Shown here: piece by piece, positions 17,498 to 27,778 of the stretch
Layout: the number at the start of each line of letters is the position of its first letter
Numbering within the stretch: the first letter of the stretch is position 1
Position numbers and translations under genes: made by a program
The notes under the pieces: generated by a model
What the model was told of the DNA's origin: nothing
Database searches by the model: none
Seen by the model: the letters and a program-made list of their open reading frames with translations, nothing else
From: Saccharothrix sp.
Lineage (GTDB): Bacteria; Actinomycetota; Actinomycetes; Mycobacteriales; Pseudonocardiaceae
Reading direction: 5' to 3'
Length of the DNA: 64,000 nucleotides
Assembly: GCF_031180885.1 (NCBI RefSeq)
Contig: NZ_JAPSLK010000017.1
Location: 90,417 to 154,416, forward strand

Positions 17498-18447
17498 CGG
17501 CGGTGGAGACCGCCCGAGACGTGGGGGCGACGGCCAACGGCGGCGGTGCCGTCGGTCCCCACCCCGTGGGGCGGCGCCGCGAGCGCCGCCTCACGGGCGC
17601 CACCCCCTGGCTGTTCCTCGCCCCCGCGCTGCTGCTGTTCGTGGTCTTCAAGTACGTGCCGATGGCCGAGGGCATCCGGCTGAGCCTGTTCCAGGTGCGG
17701 CCGTTCCTCGGGGACCTGTTCGTGGGCATGGACAACTACGTCCGCATCCTGGAGGACGACCGGTTCCGCTCGGCCATCGGCCGGACGTTCCTGCTCGCCG
17801 CGGGCCAGACCGCCGGGGCGATGCTCATCGGGTTCGCGCTGGCGCTGCTGCTGGAGGGCCACGCCCGGTCGCTGTGGTTCGTGCGGTCGGCGGTGTTCCT
17901 GCCGGTGGTCGCGGCCACCGCGGTGATCGGCGAGATCTGGCGGCTGCTGTACTACCCGGCCCCCGAGGGGTTCATCAACAACATCCTGTCGTTCGTCGGC
18001 CTCGGTCCGCTGACCTTCCTGGACAGCCCGGACTCCGCGCTGTGGTCGGTGATGGCGGTGGGCATCTGGAAGGGCGCCCCGTACGACATGGTGTTGATCC
18101 TCGCGGGTCTCGCGGGCATCGACCGGCAGCAGTACGAGGCCGCCGAGATCGACGGTGCCTCGACGTGGCAACGCATCCGTTACGTCACGCTGCCCGCGCT
18201 GCGGCCGGTGGTGACGATCCTGCTGACCCTGGCGGCGATTCGCGGACTGCGGACGTTCACCGAGGTCTACGTGCTCACCGGCGGCGGCCCGGCCGGGTCG
18301 ACCGACGTGTGGATGACCCGCGTGTTCTCCGTGGCGTTCGAGCGCAACGAACTCGGGATCGCGTCGGCGGGTTCGGTGCTGCTGTTCCTGATCACCTTCG
18401 CGCTGACCGTCACCGTGCAGCTCTACCGGAGGAGGAAAGCCTCGTGA
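17494..18447 (+). CDS. ABC transporter permease, MalF-like (CUT1)
   Basis: The 317-aa protein has six membrane segments and the permease EAA loop (EAAEIDGASTWQRIRYVTLPAL), which contacts the ATPase. A soluble basic N-terminus of about 35 residues precedes the first helix. The GTG overlaps the stop of the binding-protein gene (GTGA). It should pair with the permease at 18444. Confidence 0.88.
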   Translation: MTAVETARDVGATANGGGAVGPHPVGRRRERRLTGATPWLFLAPALLLFVVFKYVPMAEGIRLSLFQVRPFLGDLFVGMDNYVRILEDDRFRSAIGRTFLLAAGQTAGAMLIGFALALLLEGHARSLWFVRSAVFLPVVAATAVIGEIWRLLYYPAPEGFINNILSFVGLGPLTFLDSPDSALWSVMAVGIWKGAPYDMVLILAGLAGIDRQQYEAAEIDGASTWQRIRYVTLPALRPVVTILLTLAAIRGLRTFTEVYVLTGGGPAGSTDVWMTRVFSVAFERNELGIASAGSVLLFLITFALTVTVQLYRRRKAS

Positions 18448-19319
18448 GCGTCGCGGAGAAGTGCGAGACCGCGCTGGGCTGGCGTTCCGACCGGTCGTCG
18501 TGGGTGTCGCGGGGCGTGCGGGTGCTGCTGTGCGTGGGCGCGGTCCTGTTCTTCACCGGGCCGCTGCTCACGATCTTCTCCGGCGCGTTCGACGACAACC
18601 CCGACCCGACCAAGCTGTCGGTGGTGCCCGACAACCCGTCGCTGGACAACTTCCGGGCGGCCGGCGAGAACCGGATCTGGCACTACCTGGGCAACTCGCT
18701 GATCATCGCGGGCGGCGCGCTGCTGCTCCAGCTCTCGGTCAGCGTGTTCGCCGCGTACGCGTTGGCGCGCAAGAAGTTCCGCGGTCAGGCGCTGGTCCTG
18801 CTGGCCGTCCTCACCACCATGATGCTGCCCGAGGAGGTGATCGCCATCCCGCTGTCGCTGGTGATCGGCGACCTCCCGGTGCTGGGCATCAGCCTCAAGG
18901 GCACGCTGCTCGGCGTCATCCTGCCGCTGGGCGCGTGGGGCTTCTCCATCTTCGTCATGACCGAGTTCATGAAGGAGATCCCGGTGGAGATCGAGGAGGC
19001 GGCCACCGTGGACGGCGCGGGGGAGCTGCGGATCTTCGCCCAGATCATCCTCCCGCTGTGCAAGCCGGCGCTCGGCGTGGTCGCCGTGTTCGGCTTCAAC
19101 ATGATCTGGGAGCAGTACCTGCTGCCGCTCATCGTGGCCACCGACCCGTCCGACTACACGCTGACCGTCGCCCTGCTGTCGTTGCGCTCCGACGACCAGG
19201 TCGGTCCGGGCATCGTGCTGGCCGGGGCGCTGCTGGCGCTGGTGCCGAGCCTGCTCGTGTACCTGTCGCTGCAAAAGTCTTTCCTGCGTGGGATCACCAC
19301 CGGAGCGATCAAGGGATGA
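18444..19319 (+). CDS. ABC transporter permease, MalG-like (CUT1)
   Basis: The 291-aa protein has six membrane segments and an EAA loop (EEAATVDGAGELRIFAQIILPLC). It overlaps the previous permease gene by 4 nt and has AGGAGG upstream. No ATPase gene occurs in the operon, so the importer probably borrows a shared MsiK-type ATPase encoded elsewhere, as is usual for actinomycete CUT1 systems. Confidence 0.88.
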   Translation: MSVAEKCETALGWRSDRSSWVSRGVRVLLCVGAVLFFTGPLLTIFSGAFDDNPDPTKLSVVPDNPSLDNFRAAGENRIWHYLGNSLIIAGGALLLQLSVSVFAAYALARKKFRGQALVLLAVLTTMMLPEEVIAIPLSLVIGDLPVLGISLKGTLLGVILPLGAWGFSIFVMTEFMKEIPVEIEEAATVDGAGELRIFAQIILPLCKPALGVVAVFGFNMIWEQYLLPLIVATDPSDYTLTVALLSLRSDDQVGPGIVLAGALLALVPSLLVYLSLQKSFLRGITTGAIKG

Positions 19320-20230
19320 AGGTCGGTATGCAACTTGATGGGGTGCTGTTCTTCCCGGTGACGCCGTTCGACCCGGACGGGGCCGTCGCCGAGCACGTGC
19401 TGGCCGAGCACGTGAAGCGCGGGGTGGCGGCGGGCGCGGGCGGGGTGTTCGTCGCGTGCGGCACCGGCGAGTTCCACGCCCTGGACCTCGCGGAGTTCGA
19501 GCGCGCGGTGGCCGTGGCGGTCGAGTCGACGGCCGGGCGGGTGCCGGTGTTCGCGGGCGCGGGCGGTCCGTTGCCGGTGGCCAAGGCCTGCGCCCGCGCG
19601 GCCCGGGACGCCGGCGCCGACGGGTTGCTGCTGCTGCCGCCGTACCTGGTGACCAACCCGCCGCGCGGGCTCGTCCGGTACGTCGCCGAGGTCGCGGGGG
19701 CGACCGAGCTGCCGCTGATCGTGTACCAGCGCAACAACGCGGTGTTCACGCCGGAGACGGCGGTGGAGGTCGCGTCGCTGCCCACGGTGGTCGGGTTCAA
19801 GGACGGCCTGGGCGACATCGACCTGTTGCAGCGCATCGTGCTGGCGGTGCGGGCGGAGGTGGACAAGCCGTTCCAGTTCTTCAACGGCCTGCCCACCGCG
19901 GAGCTGACCGTGCCCGCGTACCGGGGGATCGGCGTGGAGCTGTACTCGTCGGCGGTGTTCTGCTTCGCGCCGGACATCTCCCTGGGCTTCTACCAGGCCG
20001 TGCAGGACGGTGACGACGAACTGGTCCGCCGCTACCTCACCGAGTTCTACCGGCCGTTCGTGGAGCTGCGCGACCAGGTCCCGGGTTACGCGGTGGCGCT
20101 GGTCAAGGCGGCCGTGAAGGCGACCGGGCTGGACGTCGGCGGGGTGCGCCCGCCGTTGCTGGACCCGACCGACGAGCACCTGGCGGAGCTGGAGAAGATC
20201 GTCGCGGCTGGACGGGAGCTGGCAGCGTGA
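19316..20230 (+). CDS. kdgD: 5-dehydro-4-deoxyglucarate dehydratase (DHDPS/NAL superfamily)
   Basis: The 304-aa TIM-barrel enzyme would convert 5-dehydro-4-deoxy-glucarate to 2-oxoglutarate semialdehyde, water and CO2. The Schiff-base lysine is Lys162 in GFKDGLGD and the catalytic tyrosine is Tyr137 in IVYQRNN. The N-terminal DGVLFFPVTPFDPDG and the CGTGEFHAL segment are characteristic of KdgD over dihydrodipicolinate synthase. The ATG overlaps the permease stop (ATGA). The product feeds the semialdehyde dehydrogenase on the other strand. Confidence 0.88.
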   Translation: MKVGMQLDGVLFFPVTPFDPDGAVAEHVLAEHVKRGVAAGAGGVFVACGTGEFHALDLAEFERAVAVAVESTAGRVPVFAGAGGPLPVAKACARAARDAGADGLLLLPPYLVTNPPRGLVRYVAEVAGATELPLIVYQRNNAVFTPETAVEVASLPTVVGFKDGLGDIDLLQRIVLAVRAEVDKPFQFFNGLPTAELTVPAYRGIGVELYSSAVFCFAPDISLGFYQAVQDGDDELVRRYLTEFYRPFVELRDQVPGYAVALVKAAVKATGLDVGGVRPPLLDPTDEHLAELEKIVAAGRELAA

Positions 20231-21483
20231 AGATCACCTCGGTAGACCTGACCCCCGTCGCGTTCCGGGACCCGCCGCTGCTGAACTCCGTCGGCTGCCA
20301 TGAACCCTGGGCGCTGCGCACGATCGTCGAGGTGCACACCGACGAGGGCATTTCCGGGCTCGGTGAGACCTACGGCGACATCGGCCACCTGACCCGGCTG
20401 CGCAACGTCGCGCCCGCGTTGACCGGTCTGGACGTCCACGACCTCAACGGCCTGCACGCCCGCGTCACCACGGCGCTGGGCGGCGAGACCGGGTCCGACC
20501 GGCACGGCTTGACCGGCAAGCTGACCGTCGAGTCCACTGTGGACCGCGTGTTCGCCGCGTTCGAGGTCGCCGGCTGGGACATCCGGGGCAAGGCCCTGGG
20601 CCGTCCGGTGGTGGACCTGCTGGGAGGCGCTGTGCGGACCGCCGTGCCGTACAGCGCCTACCTGTTCTACAAGTGGGCCGGGCACCCCGGTGCCGAGCCG
20701 GACGAGTTCGGCGAGGCGCTGGACCCGGACGGCATCGTCGCCCAGGCCCGGATGCTGGTGGAGCGGCACGGCTTCGGCTCGATCAAGCTCAAGGGCGGGG
20801 TGTACGCGCCGGAGGAGGAGATCGAGGCCATCCGGGCGCTGCGCGCGGCGTTCCCGGACCACCCGCTGCGGCTGGACCCCAACGCGGCGTGGACTCCTGC
20901 GACGGCGTTGAAGGTCGCTGCCGAGTTGGACGGGGTGCTGGAGTACCTGGAGGACCCGTCGCCGGAGATCGCCGGCATGGCGGAGGTCGCGCGGTCGTCG
21001 CCGTTGCCGCTGGCCACGAACATGTGCGTGGTGGCGTTCGAGCACATCGCCCGGTCGGTGGAGTTGGGGGCGGTGCAGGTCATCCTGTCCGACCACCACT
21101 ACTGGGGCGGGCTGTCGCGGTCCAAGGAACTGGCCGCGATCTGCCGGACGTTCGACATCGGCTTGTCCATGCACTCCAACTCGCACCTGGGCATCAGCCT
21201 GGCGGCCATGACCCACCTCGCCGCCGCCACGCCCAACCTGAACTACGCCTGCGACACCCACTACCCGTGGAACTCGGCGGACGACGTGCTGATCTCGTCT
21301 CTGTCCTTTGTGGACGGTGCGTTGCCGGTGCCGTCCGGCCCCGGGTTGGGTGTCGAGCTGGACCGGGACGCGCTGGCCCGGTTGGCCGAGAACTACCGGA
21401 AGTGCGGGTTGGTGCAGCGCGACGACACCGGGTACATGCAGCAGCACGACCCGAGCTACGAGAGGAAGCGCCCCCGGTGGTGA
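20227..21483 (+). CDS. gudD: Glucarate dehydratase (enolase superfamily)
   Basis: The 418-aa protein belongs to the enolase superfamily. Lys187 and Lys189 (IKLKGG) form the KxK motif, Asp217 (RLDPNAAW) is a metal ligand, and the His316/His320 region (SMHSNSHLGIS) holds the second base. These are the marks of glucarate dehydratases, which turn glucarate (sometimes galactarate) into 5-dehydro-4-deoxyglucarate. The GTG overlaps the kdgD stop by 4 nt. Its length fits glucarate dehydratase (about 420-445). Confidence 0.85.
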   Translation: MKITSVDLTPVAFRDPPLLNSVGCHEPWALRTIVEVHTDEGISGLGETYGDIGHLTRLRNVAPALTGLDVHDLNGLHARVTTALGGETGSDRHGLTGKLTVESTVDRVFAAFEVAGWDIRGKALGRPVVDLLGGAVRTAVPYSAYLFYKWAGHPGAEPDEFGEALDPDGIVAQARMLVERHGFGSIKLKGGVYAPEEEIEAIRALRAAFPDHPLRLDPNAAWTPATALKVAAELDGVLEYLEDPSPEIAGMAEVARSSPLPLATNMCVVAFEHIARSVELGAVQVILSDHHYWGGLSRSKELAAICRTFDIGLSMHSNSHLGISLAAMTHLAAATPNLNYACDTHYPWNSADDVLISSLSFVDGALPVPSGPGLGVELDRDALARLAENYRKCGLVQRDDTGYMQQHDPSYERKRPRW

Positions 21484-22592
21484 CGACCGTCGCCCACGTC
21501 TACCCGTGGGACATCATCGGTGATCCTGCGGCCGTGCGACGGGTTGCCGGGCTGGGGGTGGACGCCGTGGCGCTCGCGGCGGCGTACCACACGGTTCGCG
21601 CGGCCACGCCGTTCCACCCCGCGCACCGGCTGGTCGACGCCCGGCACGCGGCGTTCTACCTGCCGGTGCGAAAGGAGAAGTTCGGCCGCCTGGTGCCTGC
21701 TGAACCGTCCTGGGTTTCGCCCGACTCGTACCGGACCGCGTCGGATGCTCTGGAGGCGGCCGGGCTGCCGGTGTACGCGTGGACCGTGCTCACGCACAGC
21801 AGCCGACTCGGCGACCTGCACCCCGACGTCGTGGTGCGCAACGCTTTCGGCGACGACTACCCGTACGCGCTGTGCCCGGCGCAACCCGATGTGGTGGAGT
21901 ACGCGCGCGCGTTGGTGTCCGAGGTGCTGGAACTGGGGCAGCCGGACGGGATCGTGCTGGAGGCGTGCGGGCCGTTGGGGTTCGTGCACGGCGGCCACCA
22001 CGAGAAGACCGACGGCACCGATTGGACTCCCGTTCAGCAGAAGTTGCTGTCGCTGTGCTTCTGCTCGGTGTGCGCTGCTCGGTATCCCGAGGGGACCGCC
22101 GACGCGGTGCGGGCCGGGGTCGACGGTGGTGCGGAGTCGGTCGAGGAAGCGTTGGGGGAGTTGGCGTCGGACGTCCGGGCGGTCCGGACGGGCGTGTCAC
22201 GCGACCTGCGGCGGGAGTTGGTGGCGCTGGCGGGTGACGTGCGGGTGGTCGTGCACGCGACGGCCGATCCGTGGGGCACCGGGCCGTTCGCGACCGTGGC
22301 GGACGGGGTGGGCGCGGAGGTCGACGTGCTGACGTTGACCTGTTGGCCGGGGCCGGAGGTGGCGGTGCCCGCGATCGAGGCGTTGCGGGCGTTCGACGTG
22401 CGGACGGCCGCTTACGTCCTGGGTCTGCCCCCGCGAGCCGTCGACGGGGACGAGCTGTTGGCGGAGTGGCTGGCGTATGCCAAGGCCGGGGTGGAGGAGT
22501 TCCACGTCTACCACGCCGGACTCGCCTCTTCAGCCAGGCTGGACGCGCTGCGGCACGCCGTCCACGGCATCCGGAGTCACCTGAACGGGTAA
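21480..22592 (+). CDS. Uncharacterised protein of the uronate operon, possible TIM-barrel glycosidase-like
   Basis: The 370-aa protein overlaps gudD by 4 nt (GTGA), so it belongs to the uronate operon. It has no signal peptide. Order of features: VYPWDIIGDPAAVRRVAGLGVDAVAL (barrel-like opening), AAYHTVRAATPFHPAHR, a central ALCPAQPDVVEYARALVSEVLEL followed by DGIVLEACG, then LLSLCFCSVCAARYPEG with three closely spaced cysteines. The pattern (last-visited barrel strands followed by a CFC..C segment) recalls cytoplasmic glycoside-hydrolase-like barrels. I cannot name the family. It could release uronate from an imported glycoside or open an aldarolactone; both are inference. Confidence 0.7.
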   Translation: MTTVAHVYPWDIIGDPAAVRRVAGLGVDAVALAAAYHTVRAATPFHPAHRLVDARHAAFYLPVRKEKFGRLVPAEPSWVSPDSYRTASDALEAAGLPVYAWTVLTHSSRLGDLHPDVVVRNAFGDDYPYALCPAQPDVVEYARALVSEVLELGQPDGIVLEACGPLGFVHGGHHEKTDGTDWTPVQQKLLSLCFCSVCAARYPEGTADAVRAGVDGGAESVEEALGELASDVRAVRTGVSRDLRRELVALAGDVRVVVHATADPWGTGPFATVADGVGAEVDVLTLTCWPGPEVAVPAIEALRAFDVRTAAYVLGLPPRAVDGDELLAEWLAYAKAGVEEFHVYHAGLASSARLDALRHAVHGIRSHLNG

Positions 22593-22643
22593 CTGTGAAA
22601 AGGGCGGAGCAACCCGGTGCGCGGGCGGCTCCGTCCTCCCGAC

Positions 22644-23120
22644 ATGAGAAGCCTAGGAACCGTCATCGGCGCGGGCGCGCTGCTCCTGCTGACCGCCTGC
22701 GCTTCGACCCAGCCCTCGGTGGCCCCGGGCAACAGCGGTCCGACGCTGACCACCGCGCCGAGCACCGCGCCCTCCGCCGAGGAACCGGAATTCGACAGCC
22801 CCGTGCCGCCGGGCGCCAGGGAAGTGCCCAAGGAGAAGGTCGACGCCGCCGCCGTCCCCGAGGACCGGCCGCGCACGGTGTGGACCGAGGGCGACGGCAG
22901 CACCATCGGCCTGGTCGCGCAGGAAGCGGGCTGCGGCAAGGCCAGCGTGGAGGTCGCCGAGCAGGGTCCGCAGGTGGTGAAGGTGGTGATGGTGGAGACC
23001 ACGCCCAAGGAGTCCCAGATCTGCACCATGGACATCCGCTACCCACCGCTGACCGCCAAGCTCGACGCCCCGCTGGGCCAGCGCGTGGTCGTTCTGACCA
23101 CCAGGCAGGACCAGAAGTAG
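22644..23120 (+). CDS. Secreted lipoprotein, paralogue of the next gene
   Basis: The ATG at 22644 gives 158 aa with a short signal peptide and lipobox LLTAC (Cys19). A Pro/Ser/Thr-rich linker (about 20-60) precedes a small domain with two conserved cysteines (EAGCGKASVEV and SQICTMDIRYPP) that ends in LDAPLGQRVVVLTTR. The same domain plan occurs in the lipoprotein at 23439, so the pair arose by duplication. Function is unknown; the cysteines may form a disulfide outside the membrane. Confidence 0.7.
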   Translation: MRSLGTVIGAGALLLLTACASTQPSVAPGNSGPTLTTAPSTAPSAEEPEFDSPVPPGAREVPKEKVDAAAVPEDRPRTVWTEGDGSTIGLVAQEAGCGKASVEVAEQGPQVVKVVMVETTPKESQICTMDIRYPPLTAKLDAPLGQRVVVLTTRQDQK

Positions 23121-23252
23121 GTCCAAGCCTGTTGGACGCTCGCGCGGTTCCGGGGCCGGCAAATACGCGAGCGTCCAGCAGCCTGTCCCCCAAGACGCCC
23201 GCCGCTCACGTGCGGCGGGACCAACGTTCCACCTCTCCCCCCGGTGCCCGGT

Positions 23253-23361
23253 CGCGAGGCCGCGTCGGCTTGTCGTGCCGCGTTTCGCTCCGATCACGTT
23301 CTTCGATCGGAGCGAAACGCGGCACGACGGGCCGACTAAAGGCGGGCTCGCCGCGACGCCG
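23253..23361. repeat. Dispersed palindromic repeat, copy A
   Basis: Two 32-nt arms (23264-23295 and 23305-23336) pair at 30 of 32 positions around a 9-nt loop. The 5' flank (from CGCGAGGCCGCG) and the 3' flank (AGGCGG.CTCGCCG) are shared with a second copy at 28716-28825. It lies in the 318-bp gap between two lipoprotein genes. It may be a mobile palindromic element (REP/MITE-like) or a conserved terminator; the rest of the gap shows only the promoter of the next gene. Confidence 0.8.
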
Positions 23362-23438
23362 GAGGCGGCGCCATCCAACACAGCCCCGTCGGCCGGGCAC
23401 CTTGCAACCCTTGCGCGGCGAAGTACCGTCCTACGGCT

Positions 23439-23954
23439 ATGAGGAAGTTCGCCGTCGCCCTCGCCGCGCTCGCCCTGGCCGGCTGCACCAACAGCACGCC
23501 GACGTCCCCGTACCCAGGCGGCACGTCGCCCGGCGGTCAGTCGACGGCCACCGCACCCTCGTCACCGTCGACAACGTTGTCATCGCCGACCGACCGACCT
23601 CAGCCGCCGCCGCAGTCGAGCGCCGAGCCGTTGCCGGGTGGTCCGACGCCGGTGCCGGCCGAGCGAATCGACGCCAGCACGTTGTCCGAGCTTTACAAGA
23701 AGGACGTTCAGGTTTCGGCAGACGGTCGGACCCTGCGCGTGATCGGTCTCGCGGGTGGCTGCAAGCGGGCGTCGGCCGAGGTCGCGGCGCAGGCGGCGGA
23801 CCAGGTCTGGATCACGCTCGTCACGACCTACTACCCGCCCGCCGGCGGTGGCCTGTGCACCCAGGAGTTGTACGACGTGCCCCTCAACGTCACCCTGGAC
23901 GCCCCGCTGGGCGACCGCCGAGTGGTCCTGGAGTCCCGTGAAGACACCGCATGA
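23439..23954 (+). CDS. Secreted lipoprotein, paralogue of the previous gene
   Basis: The 171-aa protein has a signal peptide ending in lipobox LALAGC (Cys16), a long Ser/Thr/Pro-rich linker (about 17-75) and a domain with two cysteines (LAGGCKRASAEVAAQ and GGLCTQELYDVPL) ending LDAPLGDRRVVLESR. The domain matches that of the lipoprotein at 22644. A TTGCAA box (23402-23407), 16-bp spacer and TACCGT (23424-23429) put the transcription start about at the ATG, so the mRNA may be leaderless. Confidence 0.75.
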   Translation: MRKFAVALAALALAGCTNSTPTSPYPGGTSPGGQSTATAPSSPSTTLSSPTDRPQPPPQSSAEPLPGGPTPVPAERIDASTLSELYKKDVQVSADGRTLRVIGLAGGCKRASAEVAAQAADQVWITLVTTYYPPAGGGLCTQELYDVPLNVTLDAPLGDRRVVLESREDTA

Positions 23955-23985
23955 CCACCCGATCGGGTGATCTAGCATTCGGCGG

Positions 23986-24915
23986 ATGCCGATCCCCGAC
24001 GCGTTGAACACCGCCTTGGCGGACCCGAAGTTCTGGGCGATGTACTGCTTCGAAGAGGACTTCGAGGGCTACGACGAGTACTTCGACGAGGACAACCACG
24101 TCCTCGCCTTCCCGCTGGGCGGCGGGTACTCGCTCGACCTCGACATCAGCGACTCGTACTTCGACCTCGGCCTGCGGGTGCCGGGTGCGGACGAGCCGGT
24201 CACCGTCGGCTGGTCCGACGAGGCCCACTTCCACCCGCACACCCTGCGCTGGGACGAACTGGACCTGGTCTGCCGGGCCGCTGCCCTGGTCGACCCCGAC
24301 CTGCGCCACCCCGGCCCGGGGCTCGCGCTGCTGAGCCGGTTCGTGGTGATCAGCGCGTACGACGACATCGACACCATCGAGTCACTGCTGCACGCCGCGT
24401 TCACCGGCCTCAAGCCGAAGGACGCCGAGGGCTTCTGGCCCGACGCCGACGACATCGCGGGCCGCGTCGACTTCCGGCACCAGGCCGTGGTGTGGCACCG
24501 GGACACCGACGGCAACTACAGCGTGCACAAGGACATCACGGCGTTCGACGGCACGGACGTCTACAGCACCCGCATGCGCGGCTCGGAGTTCCCGTGGGCG
24601 GACTGGAGGTCCATGCTCGACCAGGCCGAACGCACCCTCGCCGGCGCCGTCGACCCGACCTGGCTGGAACCCCTGGCCGTCGGCAAGCTCCTCGACCGCG
24701 CCGTCACCGACCGCGACCCGGCCGCCGCACCGGAACTGGCCCGCACCCTGGCCGACGCCGGCTGCGCGAACCAGACGATCCTGAACGCGCTCACCGACCC
24801 GGTCCACCCCGCCGAAACCGCGTGGGTCCTCGAACTCCTCAGCACCGCCCCGCGCGGCACCCTGCTGCGCGGCCTGCCGACCACCGACGCCCGCGTGTGG
24901 TGGCCGCGCGCTTGA
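23986..24915 (+). CDS. Hypothetical protein, acidic N-terminus
   Basis: The 309-aa protein has a strongly acidic, aromatic N-terminal part (FEEDFEGYDEYFDEDNH, GYSLDLDISDSYFDLGLRVPG) and no signal or membrane segment. The middle contains LVCRAAALVDPDLRHPGPGLALLSRFVVI and the C-terminal third is helical. I recognise no domain. TAGCAT (23973-23978) lies 7 nt before the ATG and there is no ribosome site, so translation is probably leaderless. Confidence 0.7.
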   Translation: MPIPDALNTALADPKFWAMYCFEEDFEGYDEYFDEDNHVLAFPLGGGYSLDLDISDSYFDLGLRVPGADEPVTVGWSDEAHFHPHTLRWDELDLVCRAAALVDPDLRHPGPGLALLSRFVVISAYDDIDTIESLLHAAFTGLKPKDAEGFWPDADDIAGRVDFRHQAVVWHRDTDGNYSVHKDITAFDGTDVYSTRMRGSEFPWADWRSMLDQAERTLAGAVDPTWLEPLAVGKLLDRAVTDRDPAAAPELARTLADAGCANQTILNALTDPVHPAETAWVLELLSTAPRGTLLRGLPTTDARVWWPRA

Positions 24916-24949
24916 CCTTCACGCGGGCGTCAATCTTTACGTTCGCGGC

Positions 24950-25687
24950 ATGACGTTCAACGGCAAGGCAGTGATCGTGACGGGCGGCGGCACGGGCATC
25001 GGGCGCGCCACCGCCCGCAGCTTCGCCGAGCGGGGCGCGCGGGTGCTGGTCGTCGGCCGCACCGCCGCCCGGCTCGCGGAGACCGCCGAGGGCCTGCCCG
25101 GCATCCACCCGCTCGCCCTCGACATCGCCGACCCGGACGCGCCGGGCACGATCGTCGACACGGCGGTGCGCGAGTTCGGCCGGCTCGACGTGCTGGTCAA
25201 CAACGCCGGCGTGGTCCGGCACGGCTACGACCGCGACGCGGTGATGGACATGGTGACGACCAACCTGCTGGCCCCGTCCCACCTCGCCGAAGCCGCCCGC
25301 CCGCACCTCGCCGAGTCCAAGGGCGTGATCGTCAACGTCAGCACGTCGATCGGGCAGCGGGGCTGGCCGATGCCGGGCGGCGCGCTGTACGCGGCCCTGA
25401 AGAGCGCTTTGGAGTCGCTGACCCGCAGCTGGGCCGTGCAGTTCGCGCCGGACGTGCGGGTGGTCGCCGTCGCGCCCGGTCCGATCGCCACGCCGATCGG
25501 CCTGCACCAGGGCCTGACGCCGGAGCAGAACACGGCGGTGCAGGAAGCCCTGGTCGCGCACGTCCCGCTGAAGCGGATCGGGCGGCCGGAGGAGGTGGCG
25601 TTCTGGATCACCCGACTGGCGAGCCCCGAGGCCGCCTTCACGACCGGTGTGGTGCTGCCGGTGGACGGGGGCGCGGTCGTCGCGTGA
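24950..25687 (+). CDS. Short-chain dehydrogenase/reductase
   Basis: The 245-aa protein is a classical SDR: TGGGTGIG cofactor motif (residues 11-18), NNAG, a catalytic Ser in NVSTS and YAALK with Tyr and Lys. The C-terminal LKRIGRPEEVAFWITRLAS ... PVDGG is also typical. TACGTT (24938-24943) lies 6 nt before the ATG without a ribosome site, suggesting a leaderless mRNA. The MerR regulator follows 15 bp downstream and may control it. The substrate is unknown. Confidence 0.87.
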   Translation: MTFNGKAVIVTGGGTGIGRATARSFAERGARVLVVGRTAARLAETAEGLPGIHPLALDIADPDAPGTIVDTAVREFGRLDVLVNNAGVVRHGYDRDAVMDMVTTNLLAPSHLAEAARPHLAESKGVIVNVSTSIGQRGWPMPGGALYAALKSALESLTRSWAVQFAPDVRVVAVAPGPIATPIGLHQGLTPEQNTAVQEALVAHVPLKRIGRPEEVAFWITRLASPEAAFTTGVVLPVDGGAVVA

Positions 25688-25702
25688 CGTACCGTCGGAC
25701 GG

Positions 25703-26033
25703 GTGAAGATCGGGGAGTTGGCGCGGGTCACCGGGGTGTCGACGCGGGCGTTGCGGTTCTACGAGGAGAACGGGCTGCTGGAGTCCGACCGCCTGGCCAA
25801 CGGCTACCGCGTCTACCCGGACACGGCGGTCGCGCGCGTCCGCAACATCCGGAACCTGCTGGACCACGGCCTCACGCTGGAGGACGTGGCCCACTTCAGT
25901 AGCTGCCTGGATGGTGACGTGATGTCGGCGAACCCCGATCCCCAACTCGTGGCCGTCGCGCGGCGGAGGTTGGCCGTCCTGGACGAACGCATCGAAGCGC
26001 TCGTCCAGGTCCGCGACCAACTGGCCGAAGCGC

Positions 26034-26050
<17 letters not shown>
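25703..26050 (+). CDS. MerR-family transcriptional regulator
   Basis: The 115-aa protein has the MerR helix-turn-helix and wing ([26 protein letters not shown] ... NGYRVYPD) and a short coiled-coil C-terminus ([26 protein letters not shown]). There is a single Cys (FSSCLDGD), so metal sensing is not evident. TACCGT lies 7 nt before the GTG, a leaderless arrangement. Its last 17 bp overlap the 3' end of the convergent fumarase gene. Confidence 0.87.
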
Positions 26051-27701
<1,651 letters not shown>

Positions 27702-27778
27702 GTCGCGGGCTCCCTTGCGCGCGTTCGGGTTCCGACGAACCTATACCCAGCGGTCCGGTCCGGTCCCTCCACCGTGGT

